Position numbers and translations under genes: made by a program
In this document: piece by piece, positions 43,401 through 47,342 of the stretch
Layout: each line of letters opens with the position of its first letter
Position numbering within the stretch: the first letter of the stretch is position 1
Notes under the pieces: model-generated
What the model was told of the DNA's origin: nothing
The model's input: only the letters and a program-made list of their open reading frames with translations
The model's database searches: none
Assembly (NCBI GenBank): GCA_030062745.1
Contig: CP099840.1
Span: forward strand, 2,108,001-2,172,000
Direction of reading: 5' to 3'
Source of the DNA: Capitulum mitella
Taxonomy: Eukaryota > Arthropoda > Thecostraca > Pollicipedomorpha > Pollicipedidae
DNA: 64,000 bases

Positions 43401-45279
43401 CTCAGTGTTTAAGACCACCGGAGTGAGACATCTGGGTTGGCGTGACGAAGTCTGCCTATCGCTGACTCTGAAGAGAATACAAAGTTTTAGCGTATCTGGC
43501 TAAAATGCCAGCGAAGTTATTGCCCCTGTTCCCTATTCTTTAAGAAATTATTAACGACGTGATCAACGCTGTGGCCATAAAGACAGCATCAAAGGCATCA
43601 CAGCCATATGTTTGCTGGCAAGCGACTGGGGCCACAAGAGGATGCCAGAGCTGTCGGTGGCAGCCTTTTCCGCTGTCTCCGCCTTCCATCGCGCGCCATT
43701 ACCTTTCGGCGAGGCCTACGTCACGCTGGCGACGGGAGAACGCTATTGGATCGCTGGGACAGGAGGACGGAAACAAAGGAGCGAACCATATTTCACCGCG
43801 ATCCATATCCGAGGCACGTTCACCACCTCTGACTTCCTTCCGTGCGAAGGCCTTTTGCAGCCTCGAATGACAAACAGTAGTTATGGTGAACGTTGCAAGC
43901 GGTTTCAGGGCTGACAACTGACGTGACGGCATGCATGCCCACCAGTCATTTCGCAACAAAATAATTTCAGCGTACCTGCAGGAAAGTAAAGCAGATCCCT
44001 GATTTCGTCAGGCTCACACGTAGCCAAGTTAACCAGGCTTGACGAAAGAGCTCAAAGACCTGTTATGAATATGATCTTGTCGGTTTTAACGGCCGTTCTT
44101 CATGCTGCCGACGAATAACAATTAAAAAAAAACGTTATGGGGCATGGACGGGGTAAGTAGTGTAGCCATTATTTTCCTTAGTAAGAGTCAAGGCTAAAGT
44201 AATAAGGCTTTGTACCGTTCTTCGATTGTATTGCTGACATGGGGAAATTGACCCTGTCAGGTGGCACACCTGGAGATTTTGGAGACAAGAATGCATTACT
44301 TTTGCTTTTCTCTTCGGAACAAACTGTGATCATAGCCGACTTTGGAAGCCTCTGGCCACATGGGACGTTATTTGACCCCTCTGACCCCATCCCTGGCTGC
44401 GCTTCTGAGTGGGGTGCTAAAGTGTGACCTGATGTGACCCTCGTGGCGGATGCATGCTTGATCGGCACAGCAATGCTTACCAAATGTAACCATTGTGTGC
44501 GCAATCGGTGTACCCCGCAGCAAGTAACCATAACAGAAAGCTTGGTGTGAACCCGTCCGCCGCTGCTGCGAGTACCTATTTGACTTGCAGTGACTGCACA
44601 CGTGACCATGGGCCTGACCTGGGCGCTAATTTCAGGCCGTTCAACCCGGGAAGTGCCGTTTTCGTCTGCGCCCTTGCCCCAACTGTCAATGGAAGAGTGT
44701 GGTTGTGCCTATGCCGCAACATGTTCCGTTTGTCTGGGTGCGCGTGACTGCGCTGATCTCGTAGCGTCAAACGATGCAAATGGAAGCGTGAGGTCGTGCG
44801 TATGCCCTAACATGCTCCAGTTGTCCGGGTACGCAAGACTGCGCCGAGCTTGTAACGTCAAACACTGGATTTCTGTATTGTGAATTCTTACGTCGTCACC
44901 AAGACCTCATGTACCACGGACTCTGTGGACGTTGACCCTAATCTCGTGCTGTCACAGTGGTTACGTGTCTGTGGTCCTGATCTGGTGTGACGTCCAGCGT
45001 TGTCTGGACCCTGTCTCTGACGCCGACCGGCGTTCCGCTTCTGTGACCCTGTGCAGCGCCCCCTCCCGTGTACGGTAACCCGACGCAGCGCCGCTGCCCT
45101 CAGGCGACCGCGGCAGTGACAGCGATGCCAGCGTGCGCGTGCCGAGCCCGTCTCAGGCGTTCGTCGAGGACGACTCGCTGCCGGAGCCGCGCGGCGCCGG
45201 CCAGTCCGGCCTCGTGCTGGTCGTGCCCACGCTCATCAACGGGTACGGCGCGGCGCCGCCCGGCTTCGGGCCCGCCTGA
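1218..45279 (+). CDS. KCNQ: KCNQ (Kv7) voltage-gated potassium channel gene, spliced, 5' part outside window
   Basis: This entry spans the whole recognisable transcription unit; exons are listed separately. The product is the pore-forming subunit of a tetrameric, slowly gating, non-inactivating K+ channel of the plasma membrane (M-current type), regulated by PIP2 and calmodulin. The exons encode, in order, the S2-S3 linker, S3, an arginine-rich S4 ([18 protein letters not shown]), S5, the pore helix, a TVGYGD filter, S6, helix A with an IQ motif, a long A-B linker, helix B, helices C and D (coiled-coil assembly domain) and an acidic C-tail ending in TGA. With all listed exons the frame runs 805 residues to the stop. 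S4 and the post-IQ region are like KCNQ2-5, while HRQELITT before S5 is like KCNQ1, as expected of an invertebrate family member. The N-terminus, S1 and S2 are not in the window. Confidence 0.96.
1784..2984. mobile_element. piggyBac-like non-autonomous element (MITE), TTAA target sites
   Basis: The element starts CCCTATTCCC and ends GGGAATAGGG, a perfect 10-bp terminal inverted repeat. It is flanked on both sides by TTAA (1780-1783 and 2985-2988), the target duplication typical of piggyBac transposons. Near each end lies a similar GAGGGCG...GCCCCCCCTG sub-terminal block (about 1826-1849 and 2950-2972). The 1.2-kb interior has no transposase-length frame, so it would be non-autonomous. The family assignment rests only on TTAA and the CCCT terminus; another TTAA-targeting family is possible. 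Confidence 0.65.
4806..4875. repeat. Hairpin with duplicated arm, probable transposon end
   Basis: CAGAAAAACCTCA occurs twice in direct tandem (4806-4818 and 4821-4833). The second copy extends to a 17-bp arm (4821-4837) whose exact inverse complement is 4859-4875. A competing inner stem, GGGGCAG/CTGCCCC, lies in the loop. The structure is characteristic of transposon termini, but no matching far end was identified. Confidence 0.6.
7075..7271 (+). CDS. KCNQ: KCNQ exon: S3 and voltage sensor S4
   Basis: The exon completes Asp of S3 and encodes [16 protein letters not shown], then a second VLGLGTG unit, then QVFATSALR and the S4 helix with [16 protein letters not shown] and [30 protein letters not shown]-like and [14 protein letters not shown] are diagnostic of KCNQ. 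The S4 charge pattern, with R at both positions around M-V and DRR, is that of KCNQ2-5 and not KCNQ1. The linker between S3 and S4 is seven residues longer than in KCNQ2 because of an in-frame 21-bp tandem duplication (7104-7124, 7125-7145). It runs from AC (phase 1 in) to CAG (phase 0 out) with donor GTGAGG; 197 bp. Confidence 0.96.
7272..7755 (+). other. KCNQ: KCNQ intron
   Basis: A short intron with donor GTGAGG and a strong acceptor (GCTTTTTTCAG at 7755). No other feature is seen in it. Confidence 0.9.
7756..7884 (+). CDS. KCNQ: KCNQ exon: S5 and pore helix
   Basis: This exon encodes 43 residues, phase 0 in and out: [29 protein letters not shown], then [22 protein letters not shown] and VYLAEK are the S5 signature; ADALWWGV is the start of the pore helix. 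ELITT and FLGLI are the KCNQ1 form. The residue that is Trp236 in KCNQ2 (retigabine site) is Tyr here, while KCNQ1 has Leu. The turret between S5 and the pore helix is short. The donor is the perfect GTAAGT and the acceptor TTTTTTCAG. Codons here are less G/C-ended than in the 3' exons. Confidence 0.96.
7885..8317 (+). other. KCNQ: KCNQ intron
   Basis: The intron has donor GTAAGT and acceptor TTTTGTTCCCAG. I see no alternative pore exon or other element in it. Confidence 0.9.
8318..8428 (+). CDS. KCNQ: KCNQ exon: selectivity filter and S6 (first part)
   Basis: The exon encodes 37 residues, phase 0 in and out: [20 protein letters not shown], then [23 protein letters not shown] is the K+ filter and ISFFALPA is the KCNQ form of S6, including the PAG gating hinge completed by GIL in the next exon. 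The residue two before the filter Val is Cys, where KCNQ and Shaker channels usually have Thr (position 311 in KCNQ1, 441 in Shaker). The filter has Val in place of the usual KCNQ Ile. The acceptor is TTCCCAG and the donor GTGAGT. Confidence 0.95.
9046..9204. repeat. GTGCGT/GTGTGC alternating purine-pyrimidine microsatellite
   Basis: About 160 bases of nearly perfect alternating purine-pyrimidine built from TGCG and TGTG units, ending in a CGCGCGCG run. Such tracts can adopt Z-DNA. The open frames across it on both strands (arginine/valine or histidine/threonine repeats) are shadows of the repeat. Confidence 0.9.
9238..9300 (+). mobile_element. tRNA-like head, probable SINE fragment or tRNA pseudogene
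   Basis: AGCTTAGTCGGTTAGAGCG at 9240-9258 matches the polymerase III A box and D-arm of tRNAs, and GGGTTCGAAC at 9273-9282 matches the B box and T-loop. The spacing between them is too short for an anticodon arm and no acceptor stem closes. This is the usual state of a decayed tRNA-derived SINE head. No tail or target duplication was found. Confidence 0.5.
12117..12301 (+). CDS. KCNQ: KCNQ exon: end of S6 and helix A with IQ motif
   Basis: The exon begins [20 protein letters not shown], the conserved end of S6 running into the proximal C-terminus. [20 protein letters not shown] follows, containing the IQ motif (IQCLWR) of helix A, one half of the calmodulin-binding site. Then come [14 protein letters not shown] and a proline-rich VPYPSPP. 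GSGF of vertebrates is GSGL here. Basic residues at KHMIRRR lie where PIP2-sensitive residues sit in the family. It enters in phase 0 and ends with AC (phase 2) before GTGAGT. Reading on hits TGA, so the donor is needed. Confidence 0.95.
12302..12578 (+). other. KCNQ: KCNQ intron (if the 12579 exon is real)
   Basis: The donor GTGAGT at 12302 is strong. The proposed acceptor is TTTTGACAG at 12578. Nothing else is seen in this segment. Confidence 0.4.
12579..12666 (+). CDS. KCNQ: Tentative KCNQ exon in the A-B linker
   Basis: The exon at 12117 ends in phase 2 but the secure exon at 15663 starts in phase 0, so at least one exon must lie between them. This segment starts after GGTTTTGACAG, supplies one base plus 29 codons and ends in phase 0 before GTGAGA, which is exactly the phase required. 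The peptide ends [11 protein letters not shown], loosely like CSPTKKEQ at the same place in human KCNQ5. Against it, part of the peptide comes from a CA-rich stretch (HIDTHT) and there is no strong homology. An RNA-seq read across the junction would decide. Confidence 0.35.
12667..13487 (+). other. KCNQ: KCNQ intron segment
   Basis: The segment holds no recognisable feature apart from a pyrimidine-rich stretch (13390-13487) leading into the tentative exon at 13488. Confidence 0.5.
13488..13553 (+). CDS. KCNQ: Tentative KCNQ cassette exon, 22 residues, in the A-B linker
   Basis: The segment is bounded by CTGCCAAG and the perfect donor GTAAGT. It reads [20 protein letters not shown] followed by GL. 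At 66 bp with phase 0 at both ends it could be included or skipped without changing frame, as expected of a cassette exon in a disordered linker. The first AG after a long pyrimidine tract is at 13486-13487, which fixes the start. The low-complexity composition means homology cannot confirm it. Confidence 0.4.
13554..15662 (+). other. KCNQ: KCNQ intron
   Basis: About 2.1 kb between donor GTAAGT and acceptor CTTGTGTTGCAG. It has a GC-rich 5' part (to about 13800) and a C-rich pyrimidine stretch near 14060-14170. No coding exon or named repeat is seen in it. Confidence 0.7.
15663..15787 (+). CDS. KCNQ: KCNQ exon: A-B linker, basic/serine-rich
   Basis: The exon encodes [20 protein letters not shown], then [20 protein letters not shown] and DG. 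It enters in phase 0 after TTGTGTTGCAG and leaves in phase 2 (GAC GG) before GTACTC, a weak donor. The phase fits the next exon, which supplies C to complete Gly. The region corresponds to the cytosolic, variable A-B linker of KCNQ2-5. [12 protein letters not shown] carries several candidate kinase sites. The splice sites and phase support it more than homology does. Confidence 0.75.
15972..16112 (+). CDS. KCNQ: KCNQ exon: A-B linker, [11 protein letters not shown] segment
   Basis: After acceptor GCCGCTTTCAG one base completes Gly, and the exon reads [46 protein letters not shown] plus AG of Arg (phase 2), with donor GTGAGG. FxxxxSFxxRL resembles the WSFNDRTRFRPSLRL segment of KCNQ5 in the A-B linker. 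The rest is basic and alanine/arginine rich. The long open frame that runs from 15654 to 16574 in a single reading frame is not the mRNA. The 184-bp intron before this exon interrupts it and shifts the frame used. Confidence 0.85.
16113..18710 (+). other. KCNQ: KCNQ intron
   Basis: 2.6 kb between GTGAGG and CCCTCTCTAG. There is a run of C at 16168-16179 and GC-rich islands near 17400-17770 and 18230-18700. No recognisable exon, RNA gene or transposon was seen. Confidence 0.8.
18711..18790 (+). CDS. KCNQ: KCNQ exon: A-B linker, acidic/serine-rich
   Basis: The exon supplies G to complete Arg and encodes [20 protein letters not shown] followed by VKKNSD, leaving in phase 1. The acceptor is CCGCCCTCTCTAG and the donor GTGCGT. 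The length of 80 bp fits 1+26 codons+1 and its phases lock to both neighbours. The serine/acidic clusters (HSEDS, RESSDLS) are plausible casein-kinase-type sites; that is inference only. Confidence 0.85.
18791..22328 (+). other. KCNQ: KCNQ intron with palindrome-rich tract
   Basis: 3.5 kb between GTGCGT and GTGACCTCAG. It includes a cluster of CATG/ATATG palindromes at 19813-19905 and GC palindromes around 20503-20530. No coding exon is recognised. Confidence 0.8.
19813..19905. repeat. Cluster of short palindromes built on GACATGT/CATATG
   Basis: Within about 90 bases there are several perfect inverted repeats. TGCCATG-A-CATGGCA lies at 19833-19847. ACATGTtACATGT, ATCATATGAT and repeated GACATG words read on both strands. 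It is a degenerate self-complementary repeat, possibly derived from slippage at a hairpin. Confidence 0.7.
22329..22595 (+). CDS. KCNQ: KCNQ exon: A-B linker, Ala/Pro-rich with RRxS sites
   Basis: After GTGACCTCAG, TC completes Val and the exon encodes [20 protein letters not shown] followed by an Ala/Pro-rich run. Then come [40 protein letters not shown] and SCK. It leaves in phase 1 before [24 protein letters not shown] can form an amphipathic helix. SRRGSRRAS contains two overlapping RRxS motifs of the protein kinase A type, directly before the acidic exon that precedes helix B. G/C-ended codons dominate strongly. The frame stays open for about 720 bases past the donor, but that is GC-rich intron. 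Confidence 0.85.
22596..25941 (+). other. KCNQ: KCNQ intron, GC-rich 5' part
   Basis: The first kilobase (22600-23580) is extremely GC-rich with long spurious open frames on both strands. A perfect 28-bp tandem repeat lies at 24248-24303 and a second GC island at 24290-24720. The remainder is A/T-richer and unremarkable. The acceptor is GTCACCTGTTGCAG. Confidence 0.8.
24248..24303 (+). repeat. Perfect 28-bp direct repeat, two copies
   Basis: GGTCACTCTGCCTCTGTCAC plus TCTGCCAC occurs at 24248-24275 and again at 24276-24303 without mismatch. A diverged third start follows (GGCCGCTCTGCCGCC). Each unit is itself a near-duplication of CACTCTGCC(T/A)C. Confidence 0.9.
25942..26018 (+). CDS. KCNQ: KCNQ exon: lead-in to helix B
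   Basis: After CACCTGTTGCAG, AC completes Asp and the exon encodes [20 protein letters not shown] then RALRK. It leaves in phase 0 before GTCAGT. [13 protein letters not shown] matches the conserved T/SxxHRAAIRVIRR or LKTVIRAIR segment just before helix B in KCNQ1 and KCNQ5. The acidic EEEE run at the start is specific to this gene. It can splice to either of the two helix B exons downstream, which both begin in phase 0 with ATA AA. Confidence 0.94.
26019..27909 (+). other. KCNQ: KCNQ intron
   Basis: 1.9 kb between GTCAGT and CTTTCATCCGTTAG. It contains a short TACTACAA-type simple repeat at about 26195-26235. No third copy of the helix B exon was found by reading both strands for the [12 protein letters not shown] signature. 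Confidence 0.8.
27910..28037 (+). CDS. KCNQ: KCNQ alternative exon A: helix B (calmodulin-binding)
   Basis: This 128-bp exon encodes [40 protein letters not shown] and HS plus AG of Arg (phase 0 in, phase 2 out). It is the invariant KCNQ helix B, the second half of the calmodulin site, and the start of helix C. The acceptor is TTTCATCCGTTAG and the donor GTAGCG (weaker than that of exon B). Exon B, 240 bp downstream, has the same length, phases and 34 of 43 identical residues. Joining A to B would read AGA TAA, an immediate stop, so a transcript can use only one of them. Confidence 0.93.
28038..28277 (+). other. KCNQ: Short intron between the alternative helix B exons
   Basis: The 240-bp spacer has a donor GTAGCG and acceptor CTATGTTTGCAG. 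It is long enough to be spliced, so exclusion is most simply enforced by the frame and possibly by regulatory structure. No conserved docking sequence could be identified by eye. Confidence 0.85.
28278..28405 (+). CDS. KCNQ: KCNQ alternative exon B: helix B (calmodulin-binding)
   Basis: The exon encodes [40 protein letters not shown] and HS plus AG, the same 128 bp and phases as exon A. It is closer than exon A to the vertebrate form (KFLVSKRKFKE; YSxGHxDLL). Differences from exon A are at residues 4 (L for F), 7, 8 and 11 (K for R), 28 (Q for V), 31 (T for V), 34 (L for I), 35 (A for S) and 38 (R for K). The acceptor TGTTTGCAG and donor GTAATC are both usable. Silent sites differ widely between A and B while [12 protein letters not shown] is kept, so both copies appear to be under purifying selection. 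Confidence 0.95.
28406..30822 (+). other. KCNQ: KCNQ intron
   Basis: 2.4 kb between GTAATC and CACCTTGCCCCGCAG. It includes a G-rich run at 28673-28744. No exon, RNA gene or transposon is recognised. Confidence 0.8.
30823..30919 (+). CDS. KCNQ: KCNQ exon: helix C end and linker to helix D
   Basis: G completes Arg and the exon encodes [20 protein letters not shown] then [12 protein letters not shown], leaving in phase 0 before GTAAAT. RVDxILGK after helix C and the LGRVVKVEKQV-like SRVVKVERQ are KCNQ2-5 hallmarks. SRVVKVERQ is the start of helix D, the tetramerisation coiled coil. The acceptor is CTTGCCCCGCAG. It accepts the phase-2 end of either helix B exon. Confidence 0.95.
30920..31827 (+). 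other. KCNQ: KCNQ intron containing a long GA tract
   Basis: A 0.9-kb intron with donor GTAAAT and acceptor GTGGTCCGCCGGCAG. A GC-rich part (to about 31230) is followed by the purine tract listed separately and then A/T-rich sequence. Confidence 0.85.
31286..31530. repeat. (GA)n microsatellite with internal (GGGA)n block
   Basis: About 245 bases of homopurine on the plus strand: (GA)n, then a GGGA-repeat block at about 31366-31400, then (GA)n and interrupted GA/GGA units. Mirror symmetry around the GGGA block makes triplex (H-DNA) formation possible. All long open frames over it (Arg-Glu or Ser-Leu repeats) are artefacts. Confidence 0.95.
31828..32153 (+). CDS. KCNQ: KCNQ exon: helix D coiled coil and proline-rich tail
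   Basis: The exon opens with [20 protein letters not shown], continuing the heptads of helix D that set subunit assembly (compare VQSIESKLDCLLDIYQQ in KCNQ5). It then has a proline-rich segment ([11 protein letters not shown] onwards), [37 protein letters not shown] and [13 protein letters not shown] plus AG of Arg. Phase 0 in and phase 2 out; 326 bp; donor GTCAGC. The proline-rich linker with several SP/TP sites is likely disordered. Confidence 0.95.
32154..36295 (+). other. KCNQ: KCNQ intron
   Basis: 4.1 kb between GTCAGC and GCGTCCGCCGCAG. It holds a 600-bp open frame on plus (32407-33006), a 411-bp open frame on minus (33769-34179) and a GC island at about 34440-34870. None of these has recognisable protein content. 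33601-33640 repeats GAATTCCTGTTTCA(G/A)(C/T)AAGCTGCC from 33560-33582, a partial duplication. Confidence 0.7.
36296..36438 (+). CDS. KCNQ: KCNQ exon: distal C-terminus
   Basis: G completes Arg and the exon encodes [40 protein letters not shown] and SVMDSDS, leaving in phase 1 before GTGAGT. The acceptor is GCGTCCGCCGCAG. The region is the variable tail after helix D and is acidic and proline-containing. The DSDSG end continues into DRGSDSDAS of the last exon across an 8.7-kb intron. Confidence 0.88.
38851..38984 (+). repeat. 67-bp tandem duplication
   Basis: AAGACG(A/G)TATGTCTTGAATGG at 38851 recurs at 38918 with the same following words (ATTCAGTTTCTGA and AATCACC(T/C)CACCAC). Scattered substitutions indicate an old duplication. 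Confidence 0.85.
38985..39280 (+). repeat. Degenerate minisatellite with CACCAATCAGATC words
   Basis: Words such as CACCAATCAGATC, CACCATTCAGACC, CTGGAGTACTGCACTC/CTGGAGCACCGCGTCC and CACTTCGCCACTCAGCACC recur at 40-60 base intervals in the same orientation. The unit is too diverged to give a firm consensus by eye. Confidence 0.5.
44688..44870 (+). repeat. 91-bp tandem duplication
   Basis: The unit beginning AATGGAAG(A/C)GTG(T/A)GGT at 44688 is repeated at 44779. It keeps CTATGCC/GTATGCC, AACATG(T/C)TCC, TTGTC(T/C)GGGT, GACTGCGC and GTCAAAC in order. It lies just upstream of the last KCNQ exon. Confidence 0.85.
45104..45279 (+). CDS. KCNQ: KCNQ last coding exon with stop codon
   Basis: After GCTGCCCTCAG, GC completes Gly and the exon encodes [40 protein letters not shown] and [17 protein letters not shown], then TGA at 45277-45279. 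The incoming phase 1 matches the exon at 36296. The acidic/serine start and hydrophobic VLVVPTLI patch are not assigned to a known motif. No AATAAA was found on the plus strand between 45280 and about 48800, so the mRNA end is not located. Confidence 0.87.
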
Positions 45280-45716
45280 CCGGCGGCCGGCCCCGCCCGC
45301 CCGCCTCCCGTGCAATACTCACCGCTGTGAACGGCCGGCGTCGGCCGCCATTCCACGTCGGACGCCGCCGCGTCGGCGGCGCGCGCGCGACGACGGCGCG
45401 CGCGGCCGAACAAACGCACACACCTCCAGTTAGCATCACCAGTGATATCGCCACCACATATTTTCTCCAGATGTTTTGCAAGTGATCCTCTTCATATACT
45501 GGCCGTCGCGCGGCGGCCCCGCCCGCGGCAGCGGCGGCCGGCGCCGCGGCCCGCCGCGCGGAGACCGTTGTTTTTTATACCGCGTGACGGCCGTTCGGCC
45601 GACGCCGCGCCCACCGCGAGCGGTTGTTACATAATCAAAACTAGACGCTAGTACAATCTCGCGGCGGCCGGTGCGGAGACTGCATTGTGATATTTCTCTA
45701 GTGGAGTGTCCTGATG

Positions 45717-45722
45717 TTTATT
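45717..45722 (-). promoter_or_regulatory. DDA1: Candidate DDA1 poly(A) signal
   Basis: AATAAA on the minus strand, the only exact hexamer seen in the first 1.9 kb after the DDA1 stop. A real signal would give DDA1 a 1.5-kb GC-rich 3' untranslated region and could overlap the KCNQ one. Confidence 0.3.
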
Positions 45723-47081
45723 TGGCCGGCGGCGGCGTCGGAGCGTCCGCCGCGGTCGCGACTGTTACGCCGTCGCTGTCCGTAGGCCCCTCCCGTCTCG
45801 GGGACAGGCACCTCCCTTTCGGCAGCCGTCTGGCCCCGGCCGGGGACCCCCTCGAGCCCCGGGGGTCCGGTCGAGCCGGGACCAGTCGGCGCCGTCCCGC
45901 CAGGCCACTCCGCCTAGCCTAGGACGCGGCCGTCCGGCGGCCGGCCGGACACCGCTCGCCCACGCGCCGCCCCACCTCTAGCTGCGCCGACTCCGGCGAG
46001 CCCACGCCCTAGCAGCGGCGCTTCCCGCAGCAGCGCTCGCGTTTAGCCGCGCTCCGGCGGCATTTTATCACAGTCTTCAATATACGGTACAGGAGGAGCG
46101 GCGTCTGCGGAGGCGGCTGATTGATCCCCCAGGGTCGCGGTCGGCGCCGCGGCGCGGTTCGCGATCGACCGTCCGGCGGCGGCCGGCCGCTGACGGACCG
46201 CCGGCCGGGCGGCCGCGCCGGCTCCGGGTCAGCACGCCCCGGCCGCTCGCGCTGACCCGGACTGAAAGCCGGCTCCGGCGGCCGGAGCGCACGCGGCGCC
46301 GACGACCGGGCCGCGGCGGCTGGACGTCCCGTCGGTGTCGGCCGAGTCCGACCGCCGTCGGCACGAGCGGCGCCGGCGGCCGCTCCGACGCGGCTCCAGC
46401 GCCAGCTGCGGCAACGGTCGGCATTCTCACCGCCACAGCGAAGAAGTCCACACCAGACGCGTCCGCAACAGCGTCCTCTGCCGGGACCGGCAGCGCACCT
46501 GCGGCAGGGCGTTCCCGCTCCACACACGCCAACCAGTGGACACGCGCCTCCGAATAACGACATATATTGACACGAAGCCGTTACACAGGGCGGCGCGGGA
46601 CACGGCACGACGCGATCACGCACGCTGTTCGGGGCGGCCTGCGGCGTTCAGCGGCAGCGGGTGAGAACACCGGGAGCTACCGTAACACCCCGGCCAGGGT
46701 TCTTCACCGGCCCGGCGGCGCTGGGGCGGGGAGCGACGGCCTGGTCCGCGTCACACAGAGAAAAGCGGCGCAGAACAAGCGCGGCAGATGACCGGTCGCC
46801 GGCGCAGACAGCCGTAGCAGTTAGGTGGCCAAAAACAGCGTCAAACGAGCTTCGTCAATCCGATTAACACGCCCGAGACAGCGCAGCAACCCTGTGTACG
46901 CGACATCTTCCGAGAAACAACCAAGCCAGCCGGCGAGTCGCCCGCCCGCCAGGGTGCAGGACCGTCCGTGGCGTCATCCGAGCGCATCGGTTCCGTCCCC
47001 CGCCTGAGGCGGTCTGAACTAGGCCCGTCAGCGCAAACCAGCCGCCACCCGCCGCCGCCCGCCGGCCGGCTCCGTCCGCTG

Positions 47082-47192
47082 CGGTCCGTTCCGTTCCGGC
47101 CTGGTCCGTTCCACTCGCCACTGGCCCGATCCGGCCCAACCCAGTCCGGCCCGGCCCGGTCCGGTCCGGTCCGGTCAGGCCCGGCTCGGCCC
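47082..47192. repeat. CCGGT/CCGTT pentanucleotide-type repeat
   Basis: Runs of GGTCCGTTCCGTTCC and CCGGTCCGGTCCGGTCCGGTC with interspersed CCGGCC make a degenerate 5-bp repeat. It sits 55 bases past the DDA1 stop codon on the minus strand, so in its 3' untranslated region. Confidence 0.8.
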
Positions 47193-47246
47193 AGGCGGCG
47201 GGGGCAGGCCGCTCTCACAGCCGTCACGCGCCGGCGCGCGGACCGC

Positions 47247-47342
47247 CTACGGCGACGGGTCGGAGCGGTCGGCGCGGGGCCGCTTGCGGGCCGAGGCGCT
47301 CTCCTCGCCCTCGGCGCCGGCGCTGCGCTTCTTCGACTGGTC
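47247..47342 (-). CDS. DDA1: DDA1 last coding exon
   Basis: The exon encodes DQSKKRSAGAEGEESASARK then RPRADRSDPSP and TAG, phase 0 in. It follows GCGACCGCAG on the minus strand. It aligns with [25 protein letters not shown] of human DDA1: DQ start, acidic GE(E)S centre and a basic RKxxRxDxSxP end. RKRPR is a likely nuclear targeting or basic patch. Length is 96 bp, 31 codons plus stop. Confidence 0.88.
   Translation of the reverse strand, partial: DQSKKRSAGAEGEESASARKRPRADRSDPSP

Larger units (their letters stand above)
36439..45103 (+). other. KCNQ: KCNQ last intron, 8.7 kb, with tandem repeats
   Basis: Donor GTGAGT, acceptor GCCGCTGCCCTCAG. It contains a 67-bp tandem duplication (38851-38984), degenerate CACCAATCAGATC-type repeats (about 38985-39280), a 66-bp-spaced partial duplication near 39480-39590 and a 91-bp tandem duplication (44688-44870). 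GC islands lie at 40390-40560 and 42830-43150. No alternative terminal exon or nested gene is recognised. Confidence 0.75.
45280..47246. other. Convergent 3' region between KCNQ and DDA1
   Basis: The 2-kb gap between the two stop codons is very GC-rich and probably carries both 3' untranslated regions. On the minus strand AATAAA occurs at 45722-45717, about 1.5 kb past the DDA1 stop. On the plus strand no canonical poly(A) signal was seen. Long open frames here, for example minus 46009-46623, are products of high GC content. A CCGGT-type repeat lies at 47082-47192. Confidence 0.6.

Noticed and set aside
46009-46623. 204-residue minus-strand frame
   Set aside because: Pro/Arg/Ala-rich translation of a GC island, probably DDA1 3' untranslated region, with no recognisable domain.
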